From an uncultured Collinsella sp. (lineage in GTDB: Bacteria > Actinomycetota > Coriobacteriia > Coriobacteriales > Coriobacteriaceae), in the NCBI GenBank assembly GCA_958403395.1, contig CATXXF010000002.1, positions 1 to 64,000 of the forward strand: a stretch of DNA of 64,000 nt. The letters run 5' to 3'. The notes beneath the pieces were generated by a model, which was given only the letters and a program-made list of their open reading frames with translations, was not told the origin of the DNA and made no database searches. Shown here one piece after another: positions 50,875 to 60,618 of this stretch; the stretch's first letter is position 1; every line of letters starts with the position of its first letter. Made by a program: the position numbers and the translations under genes.

Positions 50875-52317
50875 GTGCTTAATAGATTCCGCATGCTTGT
50901 CGCCTGTGCTTTGACCTTCGCGCTTTGCTGGGTGCCGGGATTTGCGTTTGCTGGGGACGCTGAGGACGGGGCCCAGGTTGCTGCGACCGCCCATGGGCTT
51001 TCCTATGGGATCGAGGGTTTTGAGCGGTTGGCCAAGGGGACCGCTCGTGCCATGGAGGGCCAGCCTGAGGGCTACCGGTTCCCCGTTGACGAGGACGTGG
51101 ATCTTGTAGTGGCGCCTGCTGCCGATCGCGTTGTGGTGTGGATATCGCCCAAGGCGGTCGAGAAGTATGGATTGGATCTGCAGGATAACGAGTGCGTATC
51201 GGGTCTCAAGGCCCTCGTCTGTGAGCTCGACAGCGCAAACTGCATGGGAGGTGCGCAGCTAGGGAACGTTGATCTTCCTTGGTATGTCACGGCGGAAACA
51301 ACGTTTGATGCCGGCGGGTATACCTATGGCTTTGACGAGCGCGGTGCGGATGGGGACCGCTATGTGGTGATTACATCAGCCTCGGGTGATGCCAAGGGCG
51401 GCGCGCGTTGGCTTGATAGCGCTCAAATGGTAGAGGCATCGTCTGTCGTGTTGCGGGATGAGCAGGGGCCCTTGACCTCTCTGGCCTCCTTATTGGGCGA
51501 CATCGACTACCGCCCGTTTTGGGTGTCCATTAAAACGAGCGGCCTTGCCCTGCTGATCTCCCTTGCGCTGGGCCTGTTCGCCGCGTGGAAGACTATGGGT
51601 ACCCCGAGTCGCATCAAGGGCTTGCTCGACTCGGTCTTTACCATCCCCATGGTGTTGCCGCCTACGGTGTGCGGCTTTTTGCTGCTTATGCTATTTGGTC
51701 GATCGACCAATGTTGGCCAGTGGCTTATCGCGCACGGCGTCTCGATCGTCTTTACCTGGCCGGCGGCGGTGATCTCTGCTGTGGTGGTGTCGTTCCCGCT
51801 CGTCTACCGTACGGCACTCGGAGCCTTCGAGAGCCTCGACACGCAGATGCTCGATGCGGCGCGAACCCTGGGATGGTCCGAGAGTCGCATCTTTACCAAG
51901 CTTATGATGCCCCTTGGGTGGCCCTCAATCGCAGCGGGCACGGTGCTCGCCTTTGCCCGCGCGATGGGCGAGTTTGGCTGCACCCTGTTCTTTGCGGGCA
52001 ACTACGCCGGTATTACGCAGACCATTCCCATCGCCATCTACTTTGAGTGGATGGGCGGCAATACGTCGGTGGCCCTCTTTTGGGTCGTGGTCGTAATTGC
52101 GTTCAGCTTCCTGGTCATCCTATTCATCAACATGTACACGGCGCATTCGCAAAAGTATCGCGAGCGGGGCCTTTCCCGTGCGGAGCGCAAGCAGGCCAAA
52201 GATCTCGCCGGACAGGGCGATTCGCTCGACCCGGCGGGCGGCGATGCCTTGCGTATCGATCGCGAGGCGTTGGTCGAGCTCATGCGCGATGATGCGGCGC
52301 CGCAGGGAGGTCGATAA
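50875..52317 (+). CDS. modB: ModB-type permease with an extra exported N-terminal domain
   Basis: 480 residues from the GTG at 50875 (TTGGAG 6 nt upstream; a GTG at 50806 has no ribosome site). ModB alone is about 220-270 residues. Here residues 1-27 form a signal or anchor helix, followed by about 190 extracytoplasmic residues with no recognised family (LSYGIEGFERLAKGTARA, YRFPVDEDVDLVVAPAAD). The permease follows from about residue 205 with five to six membrane helices and the coupling motif LDAARTLGWSESRIFTKLM near residue 325. The C-terminal 60 residues are polar. modC follows after 3 nt. Confidence 0.88.
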   Translation: MLNRFRMLVACALTFALCWVPGFAFAGDAEDGAQVAATAHGLSYGIEGFERLAKGTARAMEGQPEGYRFPVDEDVDLVVAPAADRVVVWISPKAVEKYGLDLQDNECVSGLKALVCELDSANCMGGAQLGNVDLPWYVTAETTFDAGGYTYGFDERGADGDRYVVITSASGDAKGGARWLDSAQMVEASSVVLRDEQGPLTSLASLLGDIDYRPFWVSIKTSGLALLISLALGLFAAWKTMGTPSRIKGLLDSVFTIPMVLPPTVCGFLLLMLFGRSTNVGQWLIAHGVSIVFTWPAAVISAVVVSFPLVYRTALGAFESLDTQMLDAARTLGWSESRIFTKLMMPLGWPSIAAGTVLAFARAMGEFGCTLFFAGNYAGITQTIPIAIYFEWMGGNTSVALFWVVVVIAFSFLVILFINMYTAHSQKYRERGLSRAERKQAKDLAGQGDSLDPAGGDALRIDREALVELMRDDAAPQGGR

Positions 52318-52320
52318 GCT

Positions 52321-53391
52321 ATGTCGCTCGTTCTGGATATTAAGAAACGTTATCCCGGATTTGTGCTCGACATGCAGCTTGAGGCCGGCGAGGAGCGCGT
52401 GGCGCTGCTGGGCGCCTCGGGTTGCGGCAAGAGCTGCACGCTGCGTTGCATTGCCGGCGTGGAGGCGCCCGACGAGGGCAAGATCGTCGTCAACGGCGTG
52501 ACCTTTTTTGACTCGGCGGCGGGTATCAACCTGTCGCCCCAGGAGCGCAAGTGTGCCCTGCTGTTCCAAAACTATCAGCTGTTTCCCAACATGACGGTGG
52601 CCGATAACGTGTGCGCCGGCGTAAAGGATGCGGGCGACGCTGCCGCGCGCAAAAAGCTCGCCGAGTGCTATCTGGGCATTTTCGGTCTGGCCGATTTTGC
52701 CGACCGCTACCCCGCGCGCCTCTCGGGCGGGCAGCAGCAGCGTGTGGCGCTTGCCCGCATGGTAGCGGCGCATCCGGGCATCTTTATGTTCGACGAGCCC
52801 ATGAGCGCACTCGATTCCTATCTTAAGAGCGCGCTCGAACAGAACATGCTCGACCTGTTCGATGTATGCAACCGCACCGTGCTCTACGTGAGCCACGACA
52901 TCGACGAAGCGTGCCGCCTGTGCCAGCGTATCTGCGTGATGCACGACGGGCATGTTGAGGAGGTCGGCTCCATCGAGGACGTGGTCCGCCGCCCACAGAT
53001 GCTGGCGGCGCTGCGCCTGACGGGGTGCAAGAACACAAGCCGCGCACAAAAGATCGGGCCCGAAGAAGTTGAGGCCCTCGACTGGGGCATGACCTTTAAC
53101 GTGGGTCGCGAGGTTCCCGATAATGTGGCGTACCTGGGCATTCGCGCGAGTTACTTCCATGTTGATAATCGCGCGGAGCGGGGTCGCAACAGCTATGATT
53201 TGCACGTGGCCCGAGTGAGCGATTCACGCTTTGAGCGGCTGGTATTGCTGGACGTGCCGCGCGCCGATGCGCCCACACGTCTGCAGTGGAAGGTCAACAA
53301 GGTGGGCGTGCCTGTCGACGAGCTGCCGCAAGCAGGCGAGACGCTACGCATGCACTTCGATGCGAGTAAGATCCATTTGGTTTGTCGATAG
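52321..53391 (+). CDS. modC: ModC, molybdate ABC ATPase
   Basis: 356 residues. Walker A LLGASGCGKSC near residue 36 (the usual ST is SC), signature [18 protein letters not shown] near residue 137, Walker B IFMFDEPMSALD, and the switch histidine in YVSHDIDEA. The C-terminal third (from about residue 230) is a TOBE-like regulatory domain, as in ModC. It is the last gene of the molybdenum block, with a terminator 12 nt later. Confidence 0.93.
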   Translation: MSLVLDIKKRYPGFVLDMQLEAGEERVALLGASGCGKSCTLRCIAGVEAPDEGKIVVNGVTFFDSAAGINLSPQERKCALLFQNYQLFPNMTVADNVCAGVKDAGDAAARKKLAECYLGIFGLADFADRYPARLSGGQQQRVALARMVAAHPGIFMFDEPMSALDSYLKSALEQNMLDLFDVCNRTVLYVSHDIDEACRLCQRICVMHDGHVEEVGSIEDVVRRPQMLAALRLTGCKNTSRAQKIGPEEVEALDWGMTFNVGREVPDNVAYLGIRASYFHVDNRAERGRNSYDLHVARVSDSRFERLVLLDVPRADAPTRLQWKVNKVGVPVDELPQAGETLRMHFDASKIHLVCR

Positions 53392-53402
53392 CGCCGGGTA
53401 AT

Positions 53403-53434
53403 GCCGTCGGGGATATAAGCCTCGGCGGCTTTGT
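53403..53434 (+). terminator. Rho-independent terminator after modC
   Basis: GCCGTCGGGG / CCTCGGCGGC stem with two wobbles, 7-nt loop, then TTTGT. Confidence 0.8.
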
Positions 53435-53592
53435 CTTGCCGTTCGCCGAATGATGGATGACAAACTCTTATCAACACAGATAATTATTTATTAAACGACG
53501 GCACACGACGCTGTCGTACGCATGTCGGCGGTGTTCGTCTGGACGACAACCGTTGATATAGTTACCTTCGACGAGAAAAGGAGGGCGCGCTG
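53435..53592. other. Upstream region of the dehydratase/importer unit
   Basis: AT-rich stretch TAATTATTTATTAAA near 53480-53495 and a small CGACGGCAC/GTCGTACG-type inverted repeat. It probably holds the promoter for the unit starting at 53821; TTGATATAG near 53552 is the best -10-like segment but no good -35 pairs with it. Confidence 0.4.
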
Positions 53593-53661
53593 ATGCCGCA
53601 GAAGACATATTCGCGTCGCGTTGCGGCGCGCGCCCTGTATATGGCTCGGAGCCGCATATGA
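53593..53661 (+). CDS. 22-codon basic mini-ORF, possible leader peptide
   Basis: ATG at 53593 is preceded by AAAAGGAGGGCGCGCTG (strong ribosome site), TGA at 53659-53661. The peptide starts MPQKTYSRRVAARALY and holds five arginines. Its end overlaps a perfect stem CGGAGCCG (53647-53654) / CGGCTCCG (53675-53682), so translation would open that hairpin. A second stem, GCACGG...CCGTGC, lies before the next gene. No T tract follows, so any control would be translational or structural. Could be chance. Confidence 0.4.
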   Translation: MPQKTYSRRVAARALYMARSRI

Positions 53662-53820
53662 GCAGGTATGTTCACGGCTCCGGGAGAGACGACGCACAAC
53701 TAAATAATCAGCTGCAAAGCAGGTTCCCCAAAATTCCGGGTTTAGGCACGGCTGGGTTTTCGCCGCCCACCGTGCAGCAATACCGTAGTTATCCGTATTT
53801 GGTTCGAGAGGGGAACCGTC

Positions 53821-55104
53821 ATGGCTGAAGAATTCGATTTCCATCCGATGTGGGAGAGTCTCGGCATGAATCTTGCCGACCACGATATGCTGCTGGGCGC
53901 TGTGGGCCAGATGTACGGCGATATGTTCCTGACGCAGAACAATCGCCCCAAGTCCACGTCCTACCTGGATTTTGTCGCCACCAACATCCACAGCGGCCGT
54001 ATTAAGGAGATGCTCGACAAGAAGGAGGCCGGCGAGGCCACCAAGATCGTCGGTTCGTTCTGTGTGTACGTGCCCGAGGAGATCGTGCTTGCCTGCGATG
54101 GCATCCCCGTTGGCCTGTGCTCGGGTGCCGACTGGGCGACCGACAAGGTCGAGGAGCATCTGCCGCGCAACACCCGCCCGCTCATCAAGAGCTTTGCCGG
54201 CTTTAAGCTGGGCGAGGTCTGCCCCTACATTGAGTCGAGTGATCTGGTGGTGGGCGAGAACACCTGCGATGGCAAGAAGAAGGCCTACGAGTTCTTTGCC
54301 ACGCAAAAGAACATGTACGTCATGGATATTCCCAACGTGCATGACGAGTCGACGCTCGTGACCTGGAAGGCCGAGGTTAAAAAGCTTTCCGCCAAGATTG
54401 AGGAAGAGTGCGGCGTCAAGATTACGCCCGAGCGCCTGAAGGCTGCCATCCACGCCGTCAACGAGAAGCGTCGCGCCCTGCAGTGCCTCGCTGCCACGCG
54501 CGCTGCCGACCCGGCGCCCATCAGCGGTCTCGATAGCCTGCTGACCGTGCAGGCCGCCTTTATGGATGACACGCCGCGCCTGACCGGCGCCATCAACGAG
54601 ATGGCGGCTGAGTGCGAGCAGCGCGTTGAGGTTGGCGAGGGCGTGGCGCCCAAGGGGACCAAGCGCATCCTGTACACCGGCACGCCCATGGCCGTGCCCA
54701 ACTGGAAGCTGTTCAACCTCATCGAGAAGGCCGGCGGCGTCGTGGTGGGTGAGGAATCCTGCACGGGTTCGCGCTACTACAAGGACCTGGTCGACGAGTC
54801 CGGCGAGACGGTCGACGAGATGCTCGACGCCATCGCCGAGCGCTACTTCAAGATCAACTGCGCCGTCTTCACGCCCAACGACCAGCGCATGAAGGACATT
54901 GTCCAGATGGCGCGCGACCTGCATGCAGACGGCATCGTCGACGTGGCCCTGCAGTTCTGCACGCTCTACGAGATGGAGTCGTTTGCCGTGGAGAAGGCCG
55001 CCGAGGAGGCGGGCATTCCGTTTATGCATATCACCACGGATTATGCCGGCGAGGATGCCGGCCAGCTCCAGACCCGCATCGAGGCCTTCCTCGAGACGAT
55101 TTAG
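53821..55104 (+). CDS. 2-hydroxyacyl-CoA dehydratase-family protein (divergent paralogue)
   Basis: 427 residues of the HgdB/BcrB/YjiM superfamily, proteins that hold iron-sulfur clusters and receive electrons from an ATP-driven activase. Conserved cysteines appear in GSFCVYVPEEIV, VGLCSGADW, GEVCPYIESSD, ENTCDGKKK, GEESCTGSR and INCAVFTPND. But the NLCPLIKS cysteine of the paralogue at 60619 is Arg here (NTRPLIKS) and its GCPVGG is GTPMAVPN, so the cluster ligation must differ. GAGAGGGGAACC precedes the ATG. It opens the unit that continues with the peptide importer. Confidence 0.85.
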   Translation: MAEEFDFHPMWESLGMNLADHDMLLGAVGQMYGDMFLTQNNRPKSTSYLDFVATNIHSGRIKEMLDKKEAGEATKIVGSFCVYVPEEIVLACDGIPVGLCSGADWATDKVEEHLPRNTRPLIKSFAGFKLGEVCPYIESSDLVVGENTCDGKKKAYEFFATQKNMYVMDIPNVHDESTLVTWKAEVKKLSAKIEEECGVKITPERLKAAIHAVNEKRRALQCLAATRAADPAPISGLDSLLTVQAAFMDDTPRLTGAINEMAAECEQRVEVGEGVAPKGTKRILYTGTPMAVPNWKLFNLIEKAGGVVVGEESCTGSRYYKDLVDESGETVDEMLDAIAERYFKINCAVFTPNDQRMKDIVQMARDLHADGIVDVALQFCTLYEMESFAVEKAAEEAGIPFMHITTDYAGEDAGQLQTRIEAFLETI

Positions 55105-55220
55105 CCGCACCTGCGCCAAGCTGCGCCGCCGGGTGTTCCTATCCACGCAATAGGGATTTCTCTGTTGTCATGCCGGTTGGTGTCCGGATGCACCGCAGGG
55201 CGCCGATCGGCTTCGCATAG

Positions 55221-55253
55221 CTGCCGGGGCGGGGATTTCCGCCGTCCCGGCAG
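55221..55253 (+). other. Intercistronic hairpin
   Basis: CTGCCGGG (55221-55228) / CCCGGCAG (55246-55253) with further pairs inside, between the dehydratase-like gene and the binding-protein gene. No T tract; likely an mRNA processing or stability element. Confidence 0.6.
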
Positions 55254-55288
55254 ATTCTGTCCGTTTGTTCAGACACGAAAGGAACTCA

Positions 55289-56899
55289 ATGAACAACGAC
55301 CTTTTCAAGGCGGGCGTTTCCCGTCGCGGTTTTCTGACCGGCTCCGCTGCCCTGTGCGTCATGGCGGGCCTCGGCCTCACCGGCTGCGGCGGTTCGGGCG
55401 CCGAGAGCGGTAGCGCCGCTGCCTCCGGCCAGGATGTGGAGTATCGCGACGAGCTGCAGATCGCGTTACCGGCGAGCCCGGACGGTCTCGATCCGCACAC
55501 CACGTCGTCGCTTGTGACCATGGACATCATCTGCAACGTCGTCGAGCCGCTCTTTGGCCTCGATAGCGACTACGAGCCCCAGCCCGTGCTGGCCAAGGGC
55601 TATGAGGTCTCCGACGACGGCCTGACCTACACCATCAAGCTACGCGAGGGCGTCACCTTCCATAACGGCAAGGAGTTTGGCTCCGAGGACGTCGTGGCCT
55701 CGATGAACCGCTGGCTCACCGTCAACGACCGCGCCGCGAGCCTGTTGCCCGGCGCCACCTTCGCCGCCTCGGGCGACCACGAGGTCACCTGCACGCTGAC
55801 CGAGCCCGCCATCGACTTTCTGATCATCCTGGGCAATCACTCCCAGTATCCGGGCATCTTCCCCTCCGAGGTCATCGAGGCCGCGGGCGATACCGGCGTG
55901 ACCGAGTACGTGGGTACCGGTGCCTACAAGTTTGCGGAGTGGAAGCAGGACCAGTACGTCCATCTCACCCGCTACGAGGACTATGTCGCCGCCCGCGGCA
56001 AGGCTTCGGGCTACACCGGCAAGGTCTCCGCGCCCACCAAGGACATCTACTATCAGTTCGTGACCGAGGCCTCCACGCGCGTGAGCGGGTTTGAGACCGG
56101 CGAGTACGATATCGCTGGCGAGATTCCCACCGAGAACTACCATGACTTCGATGGCAACGACGACGTCAAGCTCTACACCCATAACGCCGGCGTTCTGACC
56201 GCCTTCCTCAACATGAACGAGGGTATCTTCGCCAACGAGGAGATCCGCAAGTGCGCTCTCATGGCTATCGACTGCGAGGCGGCCGCTCTTGCCGCCTATG
56301 GTGAGAAGGAGCTCTTCAATATCGATCCCAACCTTGGCAACCCCGAGAACACTCAGTGGGCGACCGATGCGGGCAAGAAGTACTTTAACCAGGCCGACGC
56401 CAAGGCCGCCAAGAAGGCCCTGGCCAAGACCTCTTATGCCGGTGAGACGGTCAAGCTGCTGACCACCCCCGACTACAAGGATATGTACAACGCCACCGTC
56501 GCGCTGCAGGAGCAGCTCGAGAAGGCCGGCTTCACCGCCGAGGTCGACAGCTACGAGTTCGCGACCTTCATGGACATCCGCTCCGGCAAGCCCGAGCAGT
56601 GGGACCTCTTTGTGGCCTCCACCAACTACAAGCCCATCCCGGCCCAGTCCCTCTCGGTCTCCAAGGCCTTCTATGGCCTGTCCGACGAGAAGGCGCTCAA
56701 GCGCGTGGCCGAGACCCGCACCGCCAAGGACACCGACGCCGCGGCCAAGAAGTGGGCCGAGGCTCAGGAGCGCCTCTATGAGATCGCCGTCATCGAGCCG
56801 CTTTGCCATTACGCTTCCATCACGGGCACCCAGGCAGACGTCGAGGACGTCGAGGTGCTCGACGGCGCCATCGTTTGGAACGCCAAGCGTCCGGAGTAA
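55289..56899 (+). CDS. Peptide/opine-type ABC substrate-binding lipoprotein
   Basis: Family 5 (OppA/DppA/NikA-like) solute receptor, 536 residues from ATG 55289 (GAAAGGA upstream). It has a twin-arginine-like SRRGFLTGSAALCVMAGLG and a lipobox LTGC near residue 34. SPDGLDPHTTSSLVTMDI and KGYEVSDDGLTYTIKLREGVTFHNGK are family hallmarks. The ligand could be a peptide, a nickel or cofactor chelate, or a small organic molecule; its place between two CoA-dehydratase-type genes suggests it supplies their substrate. Confidence 0.92.
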   Translation: MNNDLFKAGVSRRGFLTGSAALCVMAGLGLTGCGGSGAESGSAAASGQDVEYRDELQIALPASPDGLDPHTTSSLVTMDIICNVVEPLFGLDSDYEPQPVLAKGYEVSDDGLTYTIKLREGVTFHNGKEFGSEDVVASMNRWLTVNDRAASLLPGATFAASGDHEVTCTLTEPAIDFLIILGNHSQYPGIFPSEVIEAAGDTGVTEYVGTGAYKFAEWKQDQYVHLTRYEDYVAARGKASGYTGKVSAPTKDIYYQFVTEASTRVSGFETGEYDIAGEIPTENYHDFDGNDDVKLYTHNAGVLTAFLNMNEGIFANEEIRKCALMAIDCEAAALAAYGEKELFNIDPNLGNPENTQWATDAGKKYFNQADAKAAKKALAKTSYAGETVKLLTTPDYKDMYNATVALQEQLEKAGFTAEVDSYEFATFMDIRSGKPEQWDLFVASTNYKPIPAQSLSVSKAFYGLSDEKALKRVAETRTAKDTDAAAKKWAEAQERLYEIAVIEPLCHYASITGTQADVEDVEVLDGAIVWNAKRPE

Positions 56900-56909
56900 T
56901 GCAATAGAT

Positions 56910-56953
56910 GGCGTGACGGCTGGAGGGGTCTGGTCCCCTGTGGCTGCCACGCC
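56910..56953 (+). other. Intercistronic hairpin after the binding-protein gene
   Basis: GGCGTG / CACGCC outer stem with an inner AGGGGTC-TGG-TCCCCT stem. Hairpins here commonly keep binding-protein mRNA more abundant than that of the permeases. Confidence 0.65.
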
Positions 56954-56987
56954 CTGTCCACGTTCAGAGGGGAAATAGACGCCTCGC

Positions 56988-57941
56988 ATGTTGAAGTACA
57001 CGCTCAAACGTATAGGCGCGATGGTTCCGGTGATGCTCATCATCTCGGTCGTCGTGTTTTTGATTATCTATCTCACGCCGGGCGACCCGGCCTCTTCGAT
57101 GCTCGGCATGGAGGCTTCGGCCGACCAGATCGAGCGCGTCAACGATAGCCTGGGACTCAACGAGCCGCTGCCGCAGCGCTACGTTGAGTGGATGGGCGGC
57201 GTACTTACCGGCGACCTGGGCGATTCGTATTTTATGCGCCAGCCCGTCACGCAGGCGATCGCCGAGCACTTTGGCCCCACGCTATCGCTCGCGCTTCTGG
57301 CACAGCTCATCGCGCTGCTGATTGCACTGCCCTGCGGCGTCGTCGCTGCCCTCAAACATGGGTCGCGCACCGACGCGGTCTTGCGTGTCGTTGCTCTTTT
57401 GGGCGTGGCGATACCCGGCTTTTTGATGGCGCTCATGCTTATGTGGCTGTTTGCCGTCACGTTGCGCGTGTTCCCGGTGGCCGGCTATGCGCCACTATCG
57501 AAGGGCTGGTTCAGCCATTTACGCTATCTTGCGTTGCCGGCCATATCGCTTGGATGCGTGCAGGCGGCCCTGCTCATGCGCATGACCCGTTCGAGCGTTA
57601 TCGAGGCCATGCAGCTTGACTGCGTCAAGACGGCGCGTGCCAAGGGCGTCTCCGAGGTTCGCGTGGTGCTGGCCCATGCCCTGCGCAACGCAGCGCTGCC
57701 GATTCTCACCTCGGTCGGCTATTCTTTTGGCGCCCTGATTACGGGCACCGTGGTGACTGAGGCCATTTTTAACATCCCCGGTTTGGGCCAGCTGGTCACG
57801 AGCTCTATCGAGCGTCGCGACTATCCGGTGATTCAGGGCGTGCTGTTGGTCATCGCCTTGTTGAATTCGGTGATCAATTTGGCCGTCGACCTTGCCTACG
57901 GCGCTTTTGACCCGCGCGCTCGCAAATGGGGCGATGCATGA
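56988..57941 (+). CDS. DppB/OppB-type ABC permease
   Basis: 317 residues, about six membrane helices, with the N-terminal LLKYTLKRI-like start (MLKYTLKRIGAMVPVM) and the coupling motif RAKGVSEVRVVLAHALRNA near residue 215, both typical of the B permease of peptide/nickel importers. Its stop overlaps the ATG of the next permease (ATGATG). Confidence 0.93.
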   Translation: MLKYTLKRIGAMVPVMLIISVVVFLIIYLTPGDPASSMLGMEASADQIERVNDSLGLNEPLPQRYVEWMGGVLTGDLGDSYFMRQPVTQAIAEHFGPTLSLALLAQLIALLIALPCGVVAALKHGSRTDAVLRVVALLGVAIPGFLMALMLMWLFAVTLRVFPVAGYAPLSKGWFSHLRYLALPAISLGCVQAALLMRMTRSSVIEAMQLDCVKTARAKGVSEVRVVLAHALRNAALPILTSVGYSFGALITGTVVTEAIFNIPGLGQLVTSSIERRDYPVIQGVLLVIALLNSVINLAVDLAYGAFDPRARKWGDA

Positions 57942-58768
57942 TGGCAAACGTTAAGAAGGCTCTTGCCAACAAGGGGTTTGTGGTCGGCGGCTGCATATTC
58001 CTGGCGATTGCGCTGATCGCGCTCGTCGGTCCGCTGGTGTGGACGGTTAATCCCAATGCGCAGGAGATGGCGTTGCGACTTTCGGCACCTTCGCCCGCGC
58101 ATCCCTTTGGCTGCGATGACTTTGGCCGCGACCTGCTTGCCCGTGTCATCGCGGGCGCGCGCGTGTCGCTTGGCGTTGGCATTGCCGTCACGCTCGCGAC
58201 GAGTGCGCTCGGCTTGGTGATCGGCGCCTATGCGTGCTACAACGAGAGACTCGATCATATTCTCATGCGCATTTGCGACGGCCTTATGTCCATTCCGGGC
58301 GTGCTGCTGGCCATCGCGCTCATGGCGATGATGGGGGCGAGCGTGTGGAACGTTATCATCGCGCTCTCCATCGTCTATACGCCCAGCATGGCGCGCATCG
58401 TGCGCTCGCGTGCGATGGTGGTCAAGGAGGAGCCCTTTGTAGAAGCCCTGCGCGTGCAGGGTGCCTCGACCGCGCGCATCGTGTGGCTGCATATCGTGCC
58501 CAACGTTATGGCACCCTTCCTGGTGCAGGCGACCTTCGTCTTTGCCGAGGCCGTGCTCTCGGAGGCCGCCCTCTCGTTTCTGGGCCTGGGTATCAAGGCG
58601 CCCGACGCCAGCTGGGGAAACATCCTGCAGGCGGGCAAGAACGTGATGCGCAAAGCCTGGTGGATGATCTTCTTCCCGGCTATCGCCATCATCGCGAGCG
58701 TGCTTTCGCTGAACCTTGCCGGCGACGGTCTGCGCGACGCCCTCGACCCCAAGACCAAGGAGGACTAG
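57938..58768 (+). CDS. DppC/OppC-type ABC permease
   Basis: 276 residues with six membrane helices; HPFGCDDFGRDLLARVIAGA near residue 57 and the coupling segment LRVQGASTARIVWLHIVPN near residue 171 mark the C permease. It overlaps the upstream permease by 4 nt and is followed by the first ATPase after 3 nt. Confidence 0.93.
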   Translation: MMANVKKALANKGFVVGGCIFLAIALIALVGPLVWTVNPNAQEMALRLSAPSPAHPFGCDDFGRDLLARVIAGARVSLGVGIAVTLATSALGLVIGAYACYNERLDHILMRICDGLMSIPGVLLAIALMAMMGASVWNVIIALSIVYTPSMARIVRSRAMVVKEEPFVEALRVQGASTARIVWLHIVPNVMAPFLVQATFVFAEAVLSEAALSFLGLGIKAPDASWGNILQAGKNVMRKAWWMIFFPAIAIIASVLSLNLAGDGLRDALDPKTKED

Positions 58769-58771
58769 CCC

Positions 58772-59756
<985 letters not shown>

Positions 59757-59770
<14 letters not shown>

Positions 59771-60542
59771 CGAAGCCCTGCTTAGGGTCTCACATCTGAC
59801 TAAAACGTATCCCATGCCAGGCTCAGGTTTTAAGCGTCAGGCCTTTACCGCCGTGGACGATCTGTCGTTTGAGATCGCGCCGGGCGAGGTCTATGGCCTG
59901 GTTGGCGAATCCGGATCGGGCAAGTCGACGACTGGACGCTTGATCTGTGGTCTCAAGCGCGCGGATTCCGGCTCGATTGTCTATCGCGGGCACGACCTCG
60001 CCACGATGTCGGAGCGCGAACGCAAGCCGTTTCGCCGCGAGATCCAGCTGGTATTCCAGGATAGCTCTACGGCTTTTGACCCGCGCAACCGTGTCGGCCG
60101 CATTTTGGAGGAGCCGCTGATTATCGCCGGCGTGCGCGATGCGGATGAGCGCCATGAGCGCGCGCTCTCGGCCCTGGCCTCGGTCGGCCTTCTGGCAGAG
60201 CATTACGACCGCTATCCGCATGACCTTTCGGGGGGACAGCGTCAGCGACTCAATCTGGCACGGGCGCTTATTTGCGAGCCGCGCCTTGTGGTATGCGACG
60301 AGCCAGTCTCGGCGCTTGACGTGTCCGTTCAGGCCCAAGTGCTCAACTTGCTTCGCGACCTGCAGCGCACGACGGGTGTGGCGCTGCTGTTTATCACGCA
60401 TGATATGCGTGTGGTTCGGCATATGTCCGACCGGATTGGTGTGCTCTACCACGGTCGTCTTGTCGAGGAAGGCGCGGCCGAGGACGTGATCGCGCACCCG
60501 AGCGATCCGTATACGCAGGAGCTTATCGACGCCATTCCCTAG
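59757..60542 (+). CDS. DppF/OppF-type ABC ATPase
   Basis: 261 residues from ATG 59757 (AAAGGGGAG upstream). Walker [14 protein letters not shown] near residue 50, signature [16 protein letters not shown] near residue 158, Walker [17 protein letters not shown]. It is a shorter F subunit without the C-terminal cysteine domain. With the preceding four genes it completes the importer. Confidence 0.94.
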
Positions 60543-60618
60543 AGGATGCTTCCTTTTGGGTATGGCGTGGGTTCGTTGTTTAATTGTCGGTATATCGGTG
60601 CAAGAGAGGGGAACTACT

